This document shows positions 1 to 11,638 of a DNA stretch of 64,000 nucleotides, piece after piece. Every line of letters begins with the position of its first letter. The first letter of the stretch is position 1. The stretch lies in assembly GCA_015179125.1 (NCBI GenBank), contig WHVA01000334.1, positions 62,001 to 126,000 of the forward strand, read 5' to 3'. This DNA is from Gautieria morchelliformis (taxonomy: Eukaryota; Basidiomycota; Agaricomycetes; Gomphales; Gomphaceae). Made by a program: the position numbers and the translations under genes. The notes under the pieces were generated by a model. It saw only the letters and a program-made list of their open reading frames with translations, searched no databases and was not told the origin of the DNA.

Positions 1-1016
1 GGGACATAGGAGACTCCATCCTGATTGAGGTTCGAGAATCGGTGTTCATTAGTATGTATGTCCCGAACGGTCGCTATCTGTTCCTTTCCATAGTAACTTG
101 CCTCATGGCCTGCTCGCAGCTCCATAGTCTCCACACTAAACCTTTCCATTCATGTACGTTCATGTCTCGGATCTCTTTCAAGATCCTTCACCGTCATTTC
201 AGCTATGGTATATTATGCGCTCGGCGTTCCACCAAAGCTCAGCAAGAACAAAAAAACTACGCACGCTTGGGGTAAGGTGCTGAATAAATGTCGCGGATAG
301 CTATTGATGATTCTTTATTGGGAAGCTTGTGATCACCCCTTACATTTGTGGTCTCGTTCCTTTGGTACGCATGTGCCAGTTTCAGCCTTTGTTATGCAAA
401 ACCGACAGGCTCTTCAGTACGGGTTGCATTCAGATGATGTCGGAAACTTTCTTTTCGGGGGGCTTGTTCATATTGTTGCAATACTTACTCCTGCCGCCGA
501 TGGTATGTATCACCAAACGTGCTGAAACTTGTCATCTTATGCAACCTTTCGCAGCCGTTTTGTTGTTTTATTATTGGCGGTGGTATCGTAAAACCACAGA
601 GGCCATCCCTGGAGTCATCTCATTTTCGTTTTTCACCAGGCTATTGGCATTTAGTCTATATCAGCTCCCTTACATTAGGTAAATTGTCTTTGACTCTCAT
701 CCCTTTCAGCTGAATATCTTCCTAGTTTGTTTGCAAGTTCATCATTTTTTCAGGCATATGAAGCATTCGAGATATTTCAAAACCTATGTGAGCGTGTGCT
801 GTTTCGATGTGTTTTATAATACACTTAGTGTTTTGTTGTTCCAAAGTCCCGCTACTTGCTTTCTGTGTTGTAGGTCTTCACAAGGTGAGCATTGTTGCAG
901 TGCACCACAGATCACCAGCAATGACCCATCGTCTAGGACATTTTACAGTTATGGTTCCCCTGCTTTTGGAAGACAAGGCGCATACAAGAAGATATAATTA
1001 TGGAGTCTTTGAATAA
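1..1016 (+). pseudogene. Multipass membrane protein gene, copy 1 (decayed, 5' end outside window)
   Basis: This stretch aligns almost base for base with the downstream exons and introns of the membrane-protein gene at 19125-20462. Both contain the same YVPNGRYLFLSIVTC segment, the same TTGGG|GTAAG-like intron edge and several hydrophobic segments in the same order. Copy 1 lacks the first exon, which would lie before base 1. It carries small deletions in the first coding exon. The terminal frame that stays open in copy 2 (ending at 20462) is closed here by TAG and TGA triplets near 1030-1045. I see a broken paralogue of a hydrophobic, probably seven-helix, plasma-membrane-type protein of unknown function. 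Homology between the two copies is directly visible; the membrane-protein reading is inference from hydrophobicity. Confidence 0.6.
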
Positions 1017-1258
1017 TGCTCCTCGGGCTTCCTAGGATAATGAAGGCTGATTGGAGACGTGTGTTGAGTAAAAGGTCGACGGCTCTGATGATGTAGATGA
1101 CCGCAATCTCCCCACATCTAGTAGATAGCTATCTGAGCCAGTACCTTGAAGGCTGAGACCCAGCTCCCTACTGTGGTTATGACATATAATATATGATATA
1201 GTGGAGTTGAAACCTGGACCATATATACTAGATAGCCTGAACTTGAAGTCTTGAAGAC

Positions 1259-1789
1259 TGTTAAGGCTGGAAGTCATACTGAGACAGGGCTCTAAACGAG
1301 AGCCAAGCTGATGTTTGGAACTGAGGGCTTGGCTTCAACCCTTCAGAGGGAGGGTGACTGAGCTCGGGGGCAAAACCCAAGGTAAGGTCCAAGGTTACAG
1401 AGCAAGGTTCAAAGAGGGAAGTTGGAGAGGGACTTGGCTTCAGCTTGTGTGCTGCGCCTGCCCTATGTATGAGTCCTAATTTCTTAGGTAAACAAATAAG
1501 AGGCGAGGTTTGAACCAAGAGGCAAGTATTTAGAAACTAGCTAAGGATCAAAGGGAGTACAATAGTCGATATTCAGACTGAGGAATAAGAGTGCATACAG
1601 GAGGGTTTATATATGGGCAAGATAAGGGTCGGGGGCGAGCATATGCCAGGATACTGGTGAGGTAAATAACTAATTGATGCATGATGGGACAGAACAGATA
1701 ACTAAGGGGATAAGGTCAAGTGGTTAAGCTTGGGCATGAGCTTGGGGTCAAGCATGGTATCACAAGGCTCAGGCACAAGTATCACAAGG
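1259..1789 (-). repeat. LTR fragment, family C (reverse orientation)
   Basis: The reverse complement of this stretch resembles the solo LTR at 15889-16418: the same order of a TATATAAA-like box, a 'cataagctgaagccaag'-type block and a 'caagcccgagctc'-type block. It starts TGTTAAGG at the left but lacks the expected right terminus, because it runs into another LTR fragment at 1790. No target duplication could be found. It is regulatory-type repeat DNA with no coding capacity. Confidence 0.55.
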
Positions 1790-2191
1790 TGTCAAGATTG
1801 GATTTTAGGCGTTAATATCATGTATTAGTGAACACAGCGAATGCCCGAACAGCTTGTGCAATGAAGTGTGTAGTTCAGCAAATAAGGTTAAGCCGATAAA
1901 TGTTTTAGAAGGTAAGAGGGCTACCCAAACGGGGCTCGCCCTATCTACAGTCATAGCGAAATAGCCCGTGATACTTGACGATGTAATGTACAAGGTCTCA
2001 TGGAAAGGTTGTCTAGTAACAACAATCATTTCACTGGCAAAGGTACTCATTCAGAGTCCTTTGCAGACAGCACTGATAATGGTATGAAGACTAAGGTAGT
2101 GAAGGTGAAGTACGAAAACTTACCAGTGGTGCTTAAGTTCTCCTCTGGTCTAAGATAGTAGTCTATAGAAGAGGGCTCAAGACGATAGTCA
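1790..2191 (+). repeat. LTR fragment, family B (5' 400 bp only)
   Basis: It starts TGTCAAGATTGG and is collinear with the first ~410 bp of the solo LTR at 51293-52826, including a shared 'acagtcatagcgaaatagcc' block. It stops at 'gtcacag', where duplicated host sequence resumes. The remaining ~1.1 kb of the LTR is missing, so this is a deletion remnant rather than a clean solo LTR. Confidence 0.7.
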
Positions 2192-2441
2192 CAGTTTGCT
2201 TCAGATGGATATATTTGATATGGCAGTATGGCAGCATTGGCATTACCCAACTGATAAGAGGGTCATCCTTCAAGCACCTTGTCCAGAATTAGAAATGTGA
2301 AACATCATGCATGGCTGTTAAGACTGTATGTCGTACTGAGACTCAGCTCTAAATGAGAGCCGAGCCGAAGTTTGGAACTGAGGGCTTGGCTTCAACTTCG
2401 TAGATTGTTCCCACTCAGTGTTCCACCCTAATTTCGGGAAC

Positions 2442-4476
2442 TGTTACGACCATGCAATTCCGATTTCCGACCCTCAGTTCCGCACACATTCTGTATGGGA
2501 ACCGCTGTTCAACCAGCACTCTACATGGTCTCAGTTCTAGCTGTTCAACCAGCTCTCAAATGTCTCTTTATTGTAAATTTGTAGTCTGCATCAAAGGCCT
2601 TTAAAAATAACCAATTATCGCCTATAAAAAATGTCTACTGTCCTCATAAGGCCTATTCAAACATCCCTCTAATTATCTATGAATTTTACCTATTTTTCCG
2701 AGGCTGTCTCCACTCAAACTCACTTATTTCTGTGCAGCAGAGTTGTGGATACACATGTCCCCACAACTCTGTTTCGGACTTCCGATTTCAAACTCCGACC
2801 GGACGCTCGCGTCACTCGCGGCTTGTGCACCCGTGGTCACCCACAAATCCGGTCAGGTGGCTCCTTCAGACTCAGCCTCTGAGTTTGAAAAGCCTAGTCA
2901 TTTGCTTGTACAGCCTCAATGACTCAACTGACTCATGCACACCTTGGTGAGTCACATGCTCATGACTCACCCAAGCTGTCATGAATCACATGGGCCCAAT
3001 TAATGACTCATTCCTGACAAATCAAGCCCTGATTGGTGGAAAACCTAGTGGAGTCACCAGTAGGAGTCATTTCTAGTCACTGTGAGTCATTATGAGTCAG
3101 ACAGAACCTTCCTACACATTCCGAAAGCTTCCTCGTGACTCATTCCCCCATTCCATTAATAGATAGAAGGTCCTACCGCTTAGTTAAGCGCCTGTACAAT
3201 ACGATATAAAAGGAGGCCCTTTTTGCCTGCCTTTCATCAGCCAATCTACCCATCTTCTATCCTACACGTGACCTCGTGTGACTTGCATCTTACTAAGCTG
3301 CTAATCCCAGCTAGGGTTATTCACTTACTTTAGTGTCTAATTCCTTGTTAAGTAGTTACTTTACTGCTTAGCCACTTGGACTAATCCTCCAGGTGTAATT
3401 CTACAGAGTGAGTCTGTCAATTGAAAGTCTTGCCATTCGCACTCCAATACCCGAGACGATCTAGTCAGTTGATTTTCCTGATTAGAGACTTTCACAAGTC
3501 GCTTTGTTCACAAAACTCGTCCCTCGTTTTATTGCTGTGCGCTGGTAGATTATCAGGGCAGTCCATTTATAAACTCGCCTGCTAAGTACATTCCTTTATA
3601 TTTTGGAATACGCTTGGACCCCGATAGTGTCCTTGAACCTACAGTCTTTTAGTTTATTGTTCAGTGCTGCTAATAAACGCATTGCCTTCCATCCGTATTA
3701 ACTTGGACTAGTTCTTACGTGGATTGCAACCAAGGTACAAATATTAAATTATTTTTTTTCTGGAGTTGTGCTGCAGCATTGTTTAATATTCTTTGAGTCT
3801 CGTAAACGACACATTCTGATAGATTGAAGTGTTAGCAATAACACCAAAGTCTTGAAGGGTTCCAAAACACATTCCAACCCTCCGATAGTTCTGATATTCC
3901 ACCCCTTGTTATACTCCCTTGTTCTTTCAACTCTACTACTCGGACCCACCGGACCCGCTTCAGCGTACAGCAAGACCATATGTCCGGTCCTCCTTGTAGT
4001 TCGTTGTCAGATATGTTTTCCGACCCCTTTTTCTTTTGCCATTGTTTTACCTTACCCTGAACCCCCCTTGTAGTCCCCTTGTTCCTGATTAGTTAGTTCC
4101 CACGTATGTCTACCCGACTTCCGCTCCCCCTGGAATTTGCTTAGTACTACCTCATTACATGTTGTCTCAGCTCTTTGTATAAAAGCCTCTCATGTATGTC
4201 TGTTATTCTGCAATCAGATAATTGCCTTCGATACTTGATTTCCTTCGCTATATCTCCTGTTCTTAGCACAGCGAGTTTAGCAAGACCTCCATCTCTCTGC
4301 CTTCCAACTTCTGACTCAGTTCCAACTCAAGTTCCGACTTACCTTTAGTTCAGTACTTTCCGACTTCCGACCTGTGTTCCGAAATACTTAGGACAATAGT
4401 TTATTGGGGGTGCAACATATAAGTTGAAGCCGTTGTCCTTTCCAGTTCCAACTTGCGGAAATCTCGATACATAACA
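2442..4476 (+). mobile_element. Composite LTR insertion 'F' with TSD GGAAC
   Basis: It starts TGTTACGACC and ends GATACATAACA, with GGAAC at 2437-2441 and again at 4477-4481. At 2 kb it is too long for one LTR of this family. The right third (about 4080-4476) has a TATAAAAG box at about 4179 and looks like a plus-oriented family C relative. The middle (about 2640-3720) looks like a second inserted LTR with its own TATAAAAGG box near 3204 and many TGASTCA heptamers between 2910 and 3145. I could not find the borders of the inner insertion. No ORF here resembles a known protein. Confidence 0.6.
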
Positions 4477-4862
4477 GGAACAGGGTTTGGCTATAAGCTG
4501 AGATTCGGGACTCGATATCAGGCAGGAGAGTGTCATGACACGTTTATTCCTCATAACTCAGGTGCTCTGTCCTGCCATTTCTCACCCCATTTCCGTGTTC
4601 GTTCCGATCGCCATTGTCATGTTCGGCAACCAATGTTTGCTGATTCGTGCCCGTTACCATCGCCACGCCGTTAAAACGCACGACCGACGGCTTTGGACTG
4701 ACTTGACAAGTCATCACTGGGTCTACCACCTCCTCTGCTCGATCCTCTCCCGATGGAGTTCTGATAGTTGGATTGTCATGACCTGTGTATTTCCTGCGCC
4801 TTGGTATTTCCATTGTCCCTTTCCCTACTCCTCCTCAGTGTTCGCTCGGCTTCACCCTCCAC

Positions 4863-6005
4863 TGCCAGAACCGTCCACACCAGGCGTAAGATCCCAATGT
4901 TGAAGACCCTGCACTAAAAAGGGGTGCCTGTTCTGGTTGGTTGAAAGAGATAAGAAGAAGGACAAGTCTGAAGTAGACAAGCCTCGAAGTAAGAGATTGA
5001 GAGAAGAGAGACGATAGAGTGAGCAAGGTATCCTCAAGTGCTTAAGGGCACAGGAGACGGTGGAACGTATATGATAACCAAACTAGCGAAATACATGGAG
5101 TAAGCTCTGGTATTTATCTACTTTGGAAAAGGGGGATGAGTCAGAAGAGAATAGGAGGGATGAGTCACCGTGAGTCAGAATGAGTCAGAATGAGTCAGAG
5201 TGAGTCAGAGTGAGTCAGGTGAGTATGAGAAGGAGTCAGAACAACAAGAGGGATGAGTCACAATGAGTCAGAATGAGTCAGAACGAGTCAGAGTGAGTCA
5301 GGTGAGTCATGAAGAGGAGTCAGGACAATAGAGCTGATATGGTACACAATAGGGGAACTGAGTCATGATGAGTCAATGAAAACAAGAAGAGTGAGTCATG
5401 AGGGATACTGGTAAATCAAGAGTGACTCATGAAGACAATAATGAGTCGTCCTAACCCCTGAGCCAACCAACAATCCGGAACCACACATCTCTGCTCCAGA
5501 CACACAGCCTCTGAGGCAATGCTTGACTTTCCAAGTCAATCAAAGGGGGTGGTGTAGGGTTAGGTGGTTGAGAGGGTTGGAAATGATCAAAACAATATGG
5601 GTCATAGCTGGTGCTAGCCCCGCTTTCCAATATCTGAATCTCTACACTTCTCTTGCCCTCATGCACAAAGGGAATATAGTGCATAGGCATGTCAACTCGT
5701 CCTGAAGAAGGGTCGAAGAAGAGTTCATGGGGATCAAGGCTTCCCCAATCCATGCTGTTGGCACTCATCCTGCCAGATTGTCGCCTGGTGTGGACCGGTG
5801 ATGGTTCCCGAATGCTTGGCAACATCTGCATAGGGAATGATGGCCTAGGCGCATGTGTGGGAGTGGCAGTGAAGCACATGGCACTGGAGGTGATGGCTCA
5901 ACTTGGGGTATGAAGATGTGATGGCAGTGGTCTGATGAGATGATTGGGGGAAAAGATTCCGTGTAAGCGCTCAGTGCAGTTGGTGAAATAAACCGGTTCA
6001 TGACA
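4863..6005 (-). repeat. Gypsy A 3' LTR
   Basis: This 1143-bp repeat is nearly identical to 12415-14414 minus its insert. Between 5138 and 5425 it carries about sixteen TGAGTCA/TGACTCA heptamers in short irregular spacing, mostly TGAGTCA on the plus strand. The right copy has the same array with one unit fewer. The antisense 142-aa ORF at 5451-5879 is contained in the LTR and present in both copies; I see no domain in it. Confidence 0.85.
5138..5425. promoter_or_regulatory. Array of TGASTCA (AP-1/Gcn4-type) heptamers in LTR A
   Basis: About sixteen exact TGAGTCA or TGACTCA words occur in under 300 bp, e.g. in runs such as 'gtgagtcagagtgagtcag'. TGASTCA is the known palindromic site of fungal bZIP activators of the Gcn4/Cpc1 type. 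The array is repeated in the other LTR (about 12689-12970). That it responds to amino-acid starvation or stress is inference. Confidence 0.5.
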
Positions 6006-6052
6006 GTACCCCCTCCTCAAGCTCCGAGACCCATCGAGGAAGGTAATGGTAT

Positions 6053-8062
6053 TCAAGCTTGTGAAGAGTTGGCAAGCAGTTTGGCAAGGGGACCAGGTTT
6101 GTTGGGATAACGCAGATGGAATTCTTGTAGCGCTTCTGGGGAGTGTTCTACATCTTCAGCAGACTGCCATGTAGGGTCATCGTATCCTGTCCACTTAACA
6201 CGGTAGCGGAGGCCATGAGGATGGTATTGTTTATCAATCTTGCTATCCACAATACTTTCCACTTCATATTCTTCTTCACCATGGATTTCGACTAGAGGAG
6301 GTGGGTCATGATGGTGAGAAGGAAATGGGTTGTCTGTCACAGGTTCAAGGAGTGAGACATGGAAGACATTGTGAATGGCATGAAGATTGTGATCCATGAG
6401 ACGTTGTAAGACCATACGGACATGTTCCTGATGCTTGGTGGCATCCTCCGAGTAGATGAGGATGTCATCAATATAAATGACAACAAAGATGTTGGCCATG
6501 TCACGGAAAATATCATTCATGAAGTGTTGGAATGTGGCTGGTGCATTGGTGAGCCCAAACGGCATGACCAAGTATTCGAAGGAGCCATATCTTGTACGAA
6601 AAACTGTTTTCCATTCTTCTCCAGGAGCTATGCGAACATTGTTGTAGCCCGCTCGAAGGTCAATTTTGGAAAAGATAGTAGCTTTGCGTAGGCGATCAAT
6701 GAGATTTCCAACAAGGGGAAGGGGATATCGGTTCTTCTTGGTGACCCGGTTGAGCCCTCTGTAGTCCACACAAAGGCGAAGTGATCCATCCTTCTTTTTG
6801 GCAAAGAGAATGGGGGCTCCTGCAGGGGAACTTGATGACCGAATGAAGCCTTTCTGAAGATTCTCATCAAGGTTCTCTTTGAGTGCCTTTAGTTCAACCT
6901 CAGAGAGGGAGTAGATGGGGCCATATGGGGGCGATTTTCCCTCTTCTAAAGGAATGGAGTGATCAAAAGGACGATGTGGTGGGAGAGTTTCTGCCTGTTC
7001 TCTGGAAAAGACGTCTGCAAAATTTCGGTACTCTTCAGGTACAACACGTTCCAAGAGTTCCTTTTCCTCAGTGGGAAGGGGAATGTCGTACAAGGCAGTG
7101 GTGGGAGCAGGTTGTCCTGTGGCACGAAGAGAAGAGGTGGGGCTTGAATAGGGAGCCATGTAAAAGGAAAAGCAAGGGATTCCCTGTTTGCAAAGCTTGT
7201 GGGATGCCGCAGCACCAATAAGGGAAATCTTGGGAGGAAACCGACTAGGAGATGTTGGTGTAGGAATTTCTGAACTGAAAAAGGGAAGAGAGTCGTCCAT
7301 AGATATAGAAAATGAAGGGTCCAGGAGTGAGCTAGTGTCACATGAGGAGGTTGGCAAGCTAGTGTTGCAGAAGGGGTGAGGTGAGCTAATGTCACTTGGG
7401 AGATGTAGTGAGCTAATGTCACCCGAGGGATGTGGTGAGCTAATGTCACCAGAACAATGCGGCAAGCTAGTGTCACCAAAATGCTGTGCAACGTATTCAA
7501 TGGCAGGATCATCCTCCTTCGTAGGCTTAAGGGCCTCTGGAGGTTGACTGAGAAGTCCAGTCGAAATAGGTCCAATAGTTGCAAAAGCTGCAGAGGCAAT
7601 ATGAACATCTGGAAGTTGAGGACCAGATGTGAAGTTTATGGATAGTTTGTCCCAATTAATTGAAGGGTTTGTGGTACGAAGCCAAGGTAGTCCCAAAACA
7701 ATTGGTGCAGTAGGGTGAAGACGAGTAACCAGGAGATGGATAGATTGTTGATAAGAATTGGCAAAGGAGATTTGGGTATTGGCTGCTTTGTCGATAAATC
7801 CTGAAGTAGTAGGTTTTCCATCAAAGAGTGAGAGTAAGATAGGTTGCAGAAGGGAGGTGAGAGGAAGTTGATCTGCAAGGGAAAAATCGATAAAACTTGA
7901 TGTGGCACCTGAGTCGATGAGAGCTGGAATGGTTTGAGATATCCCAGGTAGAGAAACTGGGATAAGGAAGGAGGTGGTAGATTCTGAAATAAGGGCTGCC
8001 GATAGACGAGTAAATTTGACCAGTAGGGGAAATGTAGCGCGACCCAGAGCCCCCTGAAGCAC
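6053..8062 (-). CDS. Gypsy A Pol remnant: protease-RT fused in frame to chromodomain
   Basis: This 669-aa ORF begins with a retropepsin-like segment ([13 protein letters not shown], about residues 48-60). A Ser/Pro/His-rich linker follows with four near-repeats of a 'GDISSPHPS' type. Then comes reverse transcriptase with [17 protein letters not shown], the [11 protein letters not shown] block and the catalytic [10 protein letters not shown] motif. Immediately after 'LMDHNLHA' the frame jumps to the region normally found after integrase (VFHVSLLEP) and a C-terminal chromodomain ([13 protein letters not shown]...[13 protein letters not shown]). RT thumb, RNase H and integrase, roughly 600 residues in related elements, are missing without loss of frame. 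The reading frame is -1 relative to gag. The first triplet of the ORF is GTG, so translation probably depends on frameshifting from gag. Enzyme activity is unlikely. Confidence 0.85.
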   Translation of the reverse strand: MLQGALGRATFPLLVKFTRLSAALISESTTSFLIPVSLPGISQTIPALIDSGATSSFIDFSLADQLPLTSLLQPILLSLFDGKPTTSGFIDKAANTQISFANSYQQSIHLLVTRLHPTAPIVLGLPWLRTTNPSINWDKLSINFTSGPQLPDVHIASAAFATIGPISTGLLSQPPEALKPTKEDDPAIEYVAQHFGDTSLPHCSGDISSPHPSGDISSLHLPSDISSPHPFCNTSLPTSSCDTSSLLDPSFSISMDDSLPFFSSEIPTPTSPSRFPPKISLIGAAASHKLCKQGIPCFSFYMAPYSSPTSSLRATGQPAPTTALYDIPLPTEEKELLERVVPEEYRNFADVFSREQAETLPPHRPFDHSIPLEEGKSPPYGPIYSLSEVELKALKENLDENLQKGFIRSSSSPAGAPILFAKKKDGSLRLCVDYRGLNRVTKKNRYPLPLVGNLIDRLRKATIFSKIDLRAGYNNVRIAPGEEWKTVFRTRYGSFEYLVMPFGLTNAPATFQHFMNDIFRDMANIFVVIYIDDILIYSEDATKHQEHVRMVLQRLMDHNLHAIHNVFHVSLLEPVTDNPFPSHHHDPPPLVEIHGEEEYEVESIVDSKIDKQYHPHGLRYRVKWTGYDDPTWQSAEDVEHSPEALQEFHLRYPNKPGPLAKLLANSSQA

Positions 8063-8073
8063 ATCAGGGTCGC

Positions 8074-9133
8074 TTAACTGTTTTCCTGATGAGCGTCTGA
8101 ATCCAAAATGGAGGGATCAGGAATGAGTGTAACTGGGTCAGAGTCAGAGTCTCCAACCAGGGTGAATGCTGCACGACCTGTAGCTGTAGGAGGACTGATG
8201 TTTTTGCAGTTAGGCATGTGATTTTTCTTGTCCTTTCCACAGTAAAGGCAGAGGTTCTTGTCTGCACGACACTGTTTCTCAGCCTCGGTTAACTTTCCAT
8301 CAGCGGTGAGGATCTTGGAGATATCTGGAGCAGCAGGTTGGGAAGTTGAAGTGTTGGATGGATGAGAGTTAGATGACACAGGGATTGTTCATGAACGAGG
8401 ATTGGAAGATGTGGAATTGATGTTTGTTGAAGAAGATGTGGAAGTATTGTGTGTGTTAGATGTGGGATTAACGTCCCAATGACGTTGATCAATGTCAAGG
8501 CAAACCGTCTTGAGTTCTTCAAATTCACGAGGGCGAGGAATGTATTCAAATGCTTTCTTGATGCGAGGGCAAAGGCCATGGAAAAAGCGATCAGCCAATG
8601 CATAGGTGTCCAGCTTGTAAGAGGAGCCCAGCGTGCAAATTCCACAACATATTTGGTGATACGATGGCTGTCTTTCATCTCAAGGTTATTGAGACGACGC
8701 TGTTCTTCAAAGTCCATGTGAGGATTGCCGAAATGGCGCTGAAGTTCTTGAACAAATAAGGGCCAACTGGTTCGAATGGGAGGTTCTGGGATTTGAGTCA
8801 TCTGAGGAATCCACCATTGACCAGCAACCTTGGTAAGGTAAGTGGCAGCATAATTGACTTTTCTCCGATCATCCATGAAATCGTTGGGTGACGAGTCAAA
8901 TGCCATAATACAACTTGCAATGAATGCCTCCACTTTGCTGGAATCTTCTCCAGTAAAGTCATCTGGATTGTGAGGCTTGGGTTTGGAAGATCCTCCACCA
9001 CCAGGGGCAGGAAGATAGACAGGGTAAGCGTAAGGATAACCATAAGGATATGGGTTTGGGTCACCATGAAGTGGTCCATGAGGAGGAGGTCCAGGTGGAG
9101 GGGGTCCACCATAGGGAGGGCCATGGGGCCAAC
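8074..9133 (-). pseudogene. Gypsy A gag, C-terminal half (broken)
   Basis: Minus-strand frames here continue the Gag N-terminal half at 11639-12352 after removal of element H. The capsid-like region includes YLTKVAGQWW and the LVQELQRHFGNPHMDFEEQRRL segment. It shifts frame near 8620 into MADRFFHGLCPRIKKAFEYIP, then hits a TGA near 8390. The last part (8074-8379) holds a zinc-knuckle-like CLYCGKDKKNHMPNC motif whose spacing departs from the usual CX2CX4HX4C. Gag is therefore disrupted by one insertion, one frameshift and one nonsense codon. Confidence 0.8.
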
Positions 9134-9543
9134 TGTTATTATTGGTGAAGACGGCCCTAGGCCAAGATCTGAAGCCGTGCTTCGGGTCCCTGACCGAGAC
9201 ATGAGCACCGGCGCATTATCATGCGCCGGTGGCACTTGATCACTACCACGACCCTTCTCCATGTCTAATCTAATGTAGCTGCGGTACATAGTTAAATAGC
9301 TAGTGATTCATGTAGATAACTTTAGGCAGTTAAACTCCACATTTGCACTATTGTTTGAGCCCACTGAGGCCACTGATTCTTTTGACTCGAGGGTGTTATG
9401 AGTCGGTGTGTCCGTTGTTATCACTGCACGCGGTGTTAGCGCAAATAACCGTAGTTGCGTTCTCTCTCCTATTCCCTTTATGATCTTCCACGAACTCCAC
9501 GATTCCCCATCGCGTACGCAACCCGTCGGCAAGGCTTTCTACA
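9134..9543 (+). repeat. Element H 5' LTR
   Basis: This is 410 bp, TG...CA bounded, followed directly by 'gattaagagtctcatcg', which occupies the primer-binding-site position. I cannot match that to a tRNA end by eye. Confidence 0.85.
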
Positions 9544-11228
9544 GATTAAGAGTCTCATCGACTCCCAACTCGAGCTAGCATCCACTCGGACACGTTCTCA
9601 CTCACGCACAACACGGGCTCTACGTACCCACGACTCCTCTAATCATTCATCAAGCATCGACGACACGTTCCTTGTCGCCGACCCCATCGAAACTCATTCC
9701 TTCGACATCTATTCATCGACCCCATCCGTGGACGCAGCCGGACATCACAGGGTTCCAAGGACATCCTCTCACACCTCGAGCAAGCATCACAACCTGTTCA
9801 TTAGCTCAGAGCCAGCCGTGCTTGAAGGGGAGATGTCCCATACACATCCATCGCGCCACACATCGCCGGCGCACCTGTCTATATGGAAAACCCACGCACC
9901 ATCGAGCCGTGGACACATAGGACACACAGGGGTATGTTACGCAGCACATCACTGTATCTCTGACACCAATCCGATGTCGTACGAGGCGTGCCATGCCACG
10001 CGCTCAACGTCAACATCGCCGACGCCGCTGGACTCGCGCATCCACCGGCAAGCTCACTCAAGGGGAGCTTCAACCTTCGTACAGGCCCACAGGGTCTCGC
10101 ACTCTTTTCTAGGAACTCCCAATATGTTTCTAGATGTTTCTGGCCGGCACACAAGCCCAAAACGCCGCCCAACGTCGCCCGCTACCAAATCTGCACTCTA
10201 GCTCATTCCAGGACACCGTGGACGATGGCACACCCTTGAAGGGGAGCGCATCCATGTCTGGGATGCTCTCAGAAGCCCCCAGACCCATGTTTTCGACGTG
10301 TAAGCCGCGCCGGCCGTGCAGCATTCATTGTCTCATGATTGTGACCTGACCCGGGCATGCCACCCCGCTCAGGCACCCAGCCGCTCCACCCCGATCGGTA
10401 CCTTGATACTGGCCTCCTGGCCGTTCATATTCACTGTGTACCCATCGTTTTTTGATCCAGAATCATTTTCCACATCAAATTTTATTCTTTACCGGCGTTC
10501 ATCACTTTTTCAGAGCCCCCTCAGCGCAGGCATTGACCCCAAGGAGGTTTTGCCACATACTGATGGTTTCGGCGCCATACCGGCCCCCTGGCCATTCACT
10601 TTCACGTCTTTGCCACCGATTTTCCGCCCAGCCCCGCTATTCCATCGACTTCTATTTTCCCTGTACCCAAGGCTTTCCCAAGGCCGTTACAGCGCAAGAT
10701 ACGAACCAGAGGACGCCTCCTTGTACACTGATGTCCCCAATGTCCGTTTCCACGAGGCAGTGTCACGCGCTGATATCTCACATCATTGTGGCCACCGCCA
10801 ATTTTTCTTCATTACCGGCGCAGCCCTACTTATTTCCCTTGGGCCGGAGACACCAAAACAATGCCATACGCGTGTCCCTCGCATCATATTTGTTCAAAAA
10901 CAGCGTCGTAGCCACTGTTTCCCGGGTGCTCACTGTGTGTGGCCATGATGACGTCAATACCAGTCCAGTACTGTCATTCCCGCCGACTTCTATTTTACAC
11001 AGATGTATATTCGAGGCTTCGGCAGCGCAGAGGATACTTCCACATGCACTCACAAGCTCAGCGCTGGTTTCTTGCGAGGTGGACGTCGTCGCGGCATTTA
11101 TCATCACCTGCCAATGCCGGATTTCATCCACCACAGTACCCCACTGATTTCTTCACCACGTCCTTCGATTTTTTGCAAACGCTTCCATCCCCTAGAGCCT
11201 CTACGGGTATGCAAGGTTTGAAGGGGAG

Positions 11229-11638
11229 TGTTATTATTGGTGAAGACGGCCCTAGGCCAAGATCTGAAGCCGCGCTTCGGGTCCCTGACCGAGACATGAG
11301 CACCGGCGCATTATCATGCACCGGTGGCACTTGATCACTACCACGACCCTTCTCCATGTCAAATCTAATGTAGCTGCGGTACATAGTTAAATAGCTAGTG
11401 ATTCATGTAGATAACTTTAGGCAGTTAAACTCCACATTTGCACTATTGTTTGAGCCCACTGAGGCCACTGATTCTTTTGACTCGAGGGTGTTATGAGTCG
11501 GTGTGTCCGTTGTTATCACTGCGCGCCGTGTTAGCGCAAATAACCGTAGTTGCGTTCTCTCTCCTATTCCCTTTATGATCTTCCACGAACTCCACGATTC
11601 CCCATCACGTACGCAACCCGTCGGCAAGGCTTTCTACA
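11229..11638 (+). repeat. Element H 3' LTR
   Basis: The same length as the 5' LTR with about 98% identity by eye. It is preceded by the AAGGGGAG purine tract and followed by the CCAAC duplication. Confidence 0.85.

Larger units (their letters stand above)
1..2315. repeat. Segmental duplication, copy 1 (left part)
   Basis: Bases 1-1258 match 19394-20646, and about 2190-2315 match about 20936-21050, in the same order and orientation. The match resumes at 15652-15711 (equivalent to about 21046-21107) after 13.3 kb of inserted elements. The copy therefore once ran through the membrane gene into the 3' end of the prpF-like gene. Bases 1259-2190 replace the corresponding spacer with LTR fragments. 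Confidence 0.75.
9134..11638 (+). mobile_element. Non-autonomous LTR element 'H' in gypsy A gag
   Basis: Two 410-bp LTRs (9134-9543 and 11229-11638) start TGTTATTATTGG and end GGCTTTCTACA. They differ at about six or seven positions. The target CCAAC is duplicated at 9129-9133 and 11639-11643. A polypurine tract TTTGAAGGGGAG ends just before the 3' LTR, which sets plus-strand orientation. The 1685-bp interior has no gag, protease, RT or integrase motif in any frame. The longest frame (9455-10201) is Ser/His/Thr-rich and unlike known proteins. It must have been mobilised by another element, plausibly Copia-like given the LTR ends. Confidence 0.85.

Noticed and set aside
2442..4476. Reading F as a single 2-kb LTR
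   Set aside because: It contains two TATA-type boxes and two different sequence styles, so it is more likely an LTR with another inside it, although inner borders were not found.
5451..5879. 142-aa antisense ORF in LTR A, present in both LTRs (also 12993-13421)
   Set aside because: Conserved only because the LTRs are recent duplicates; no domain and no start context that would support a gene.
6946..7608. 220-aa frame opposite and overlapping gypsy A pol
   Set aside because: A shifted-frame shadow of the repeat-rich linker in Pol.
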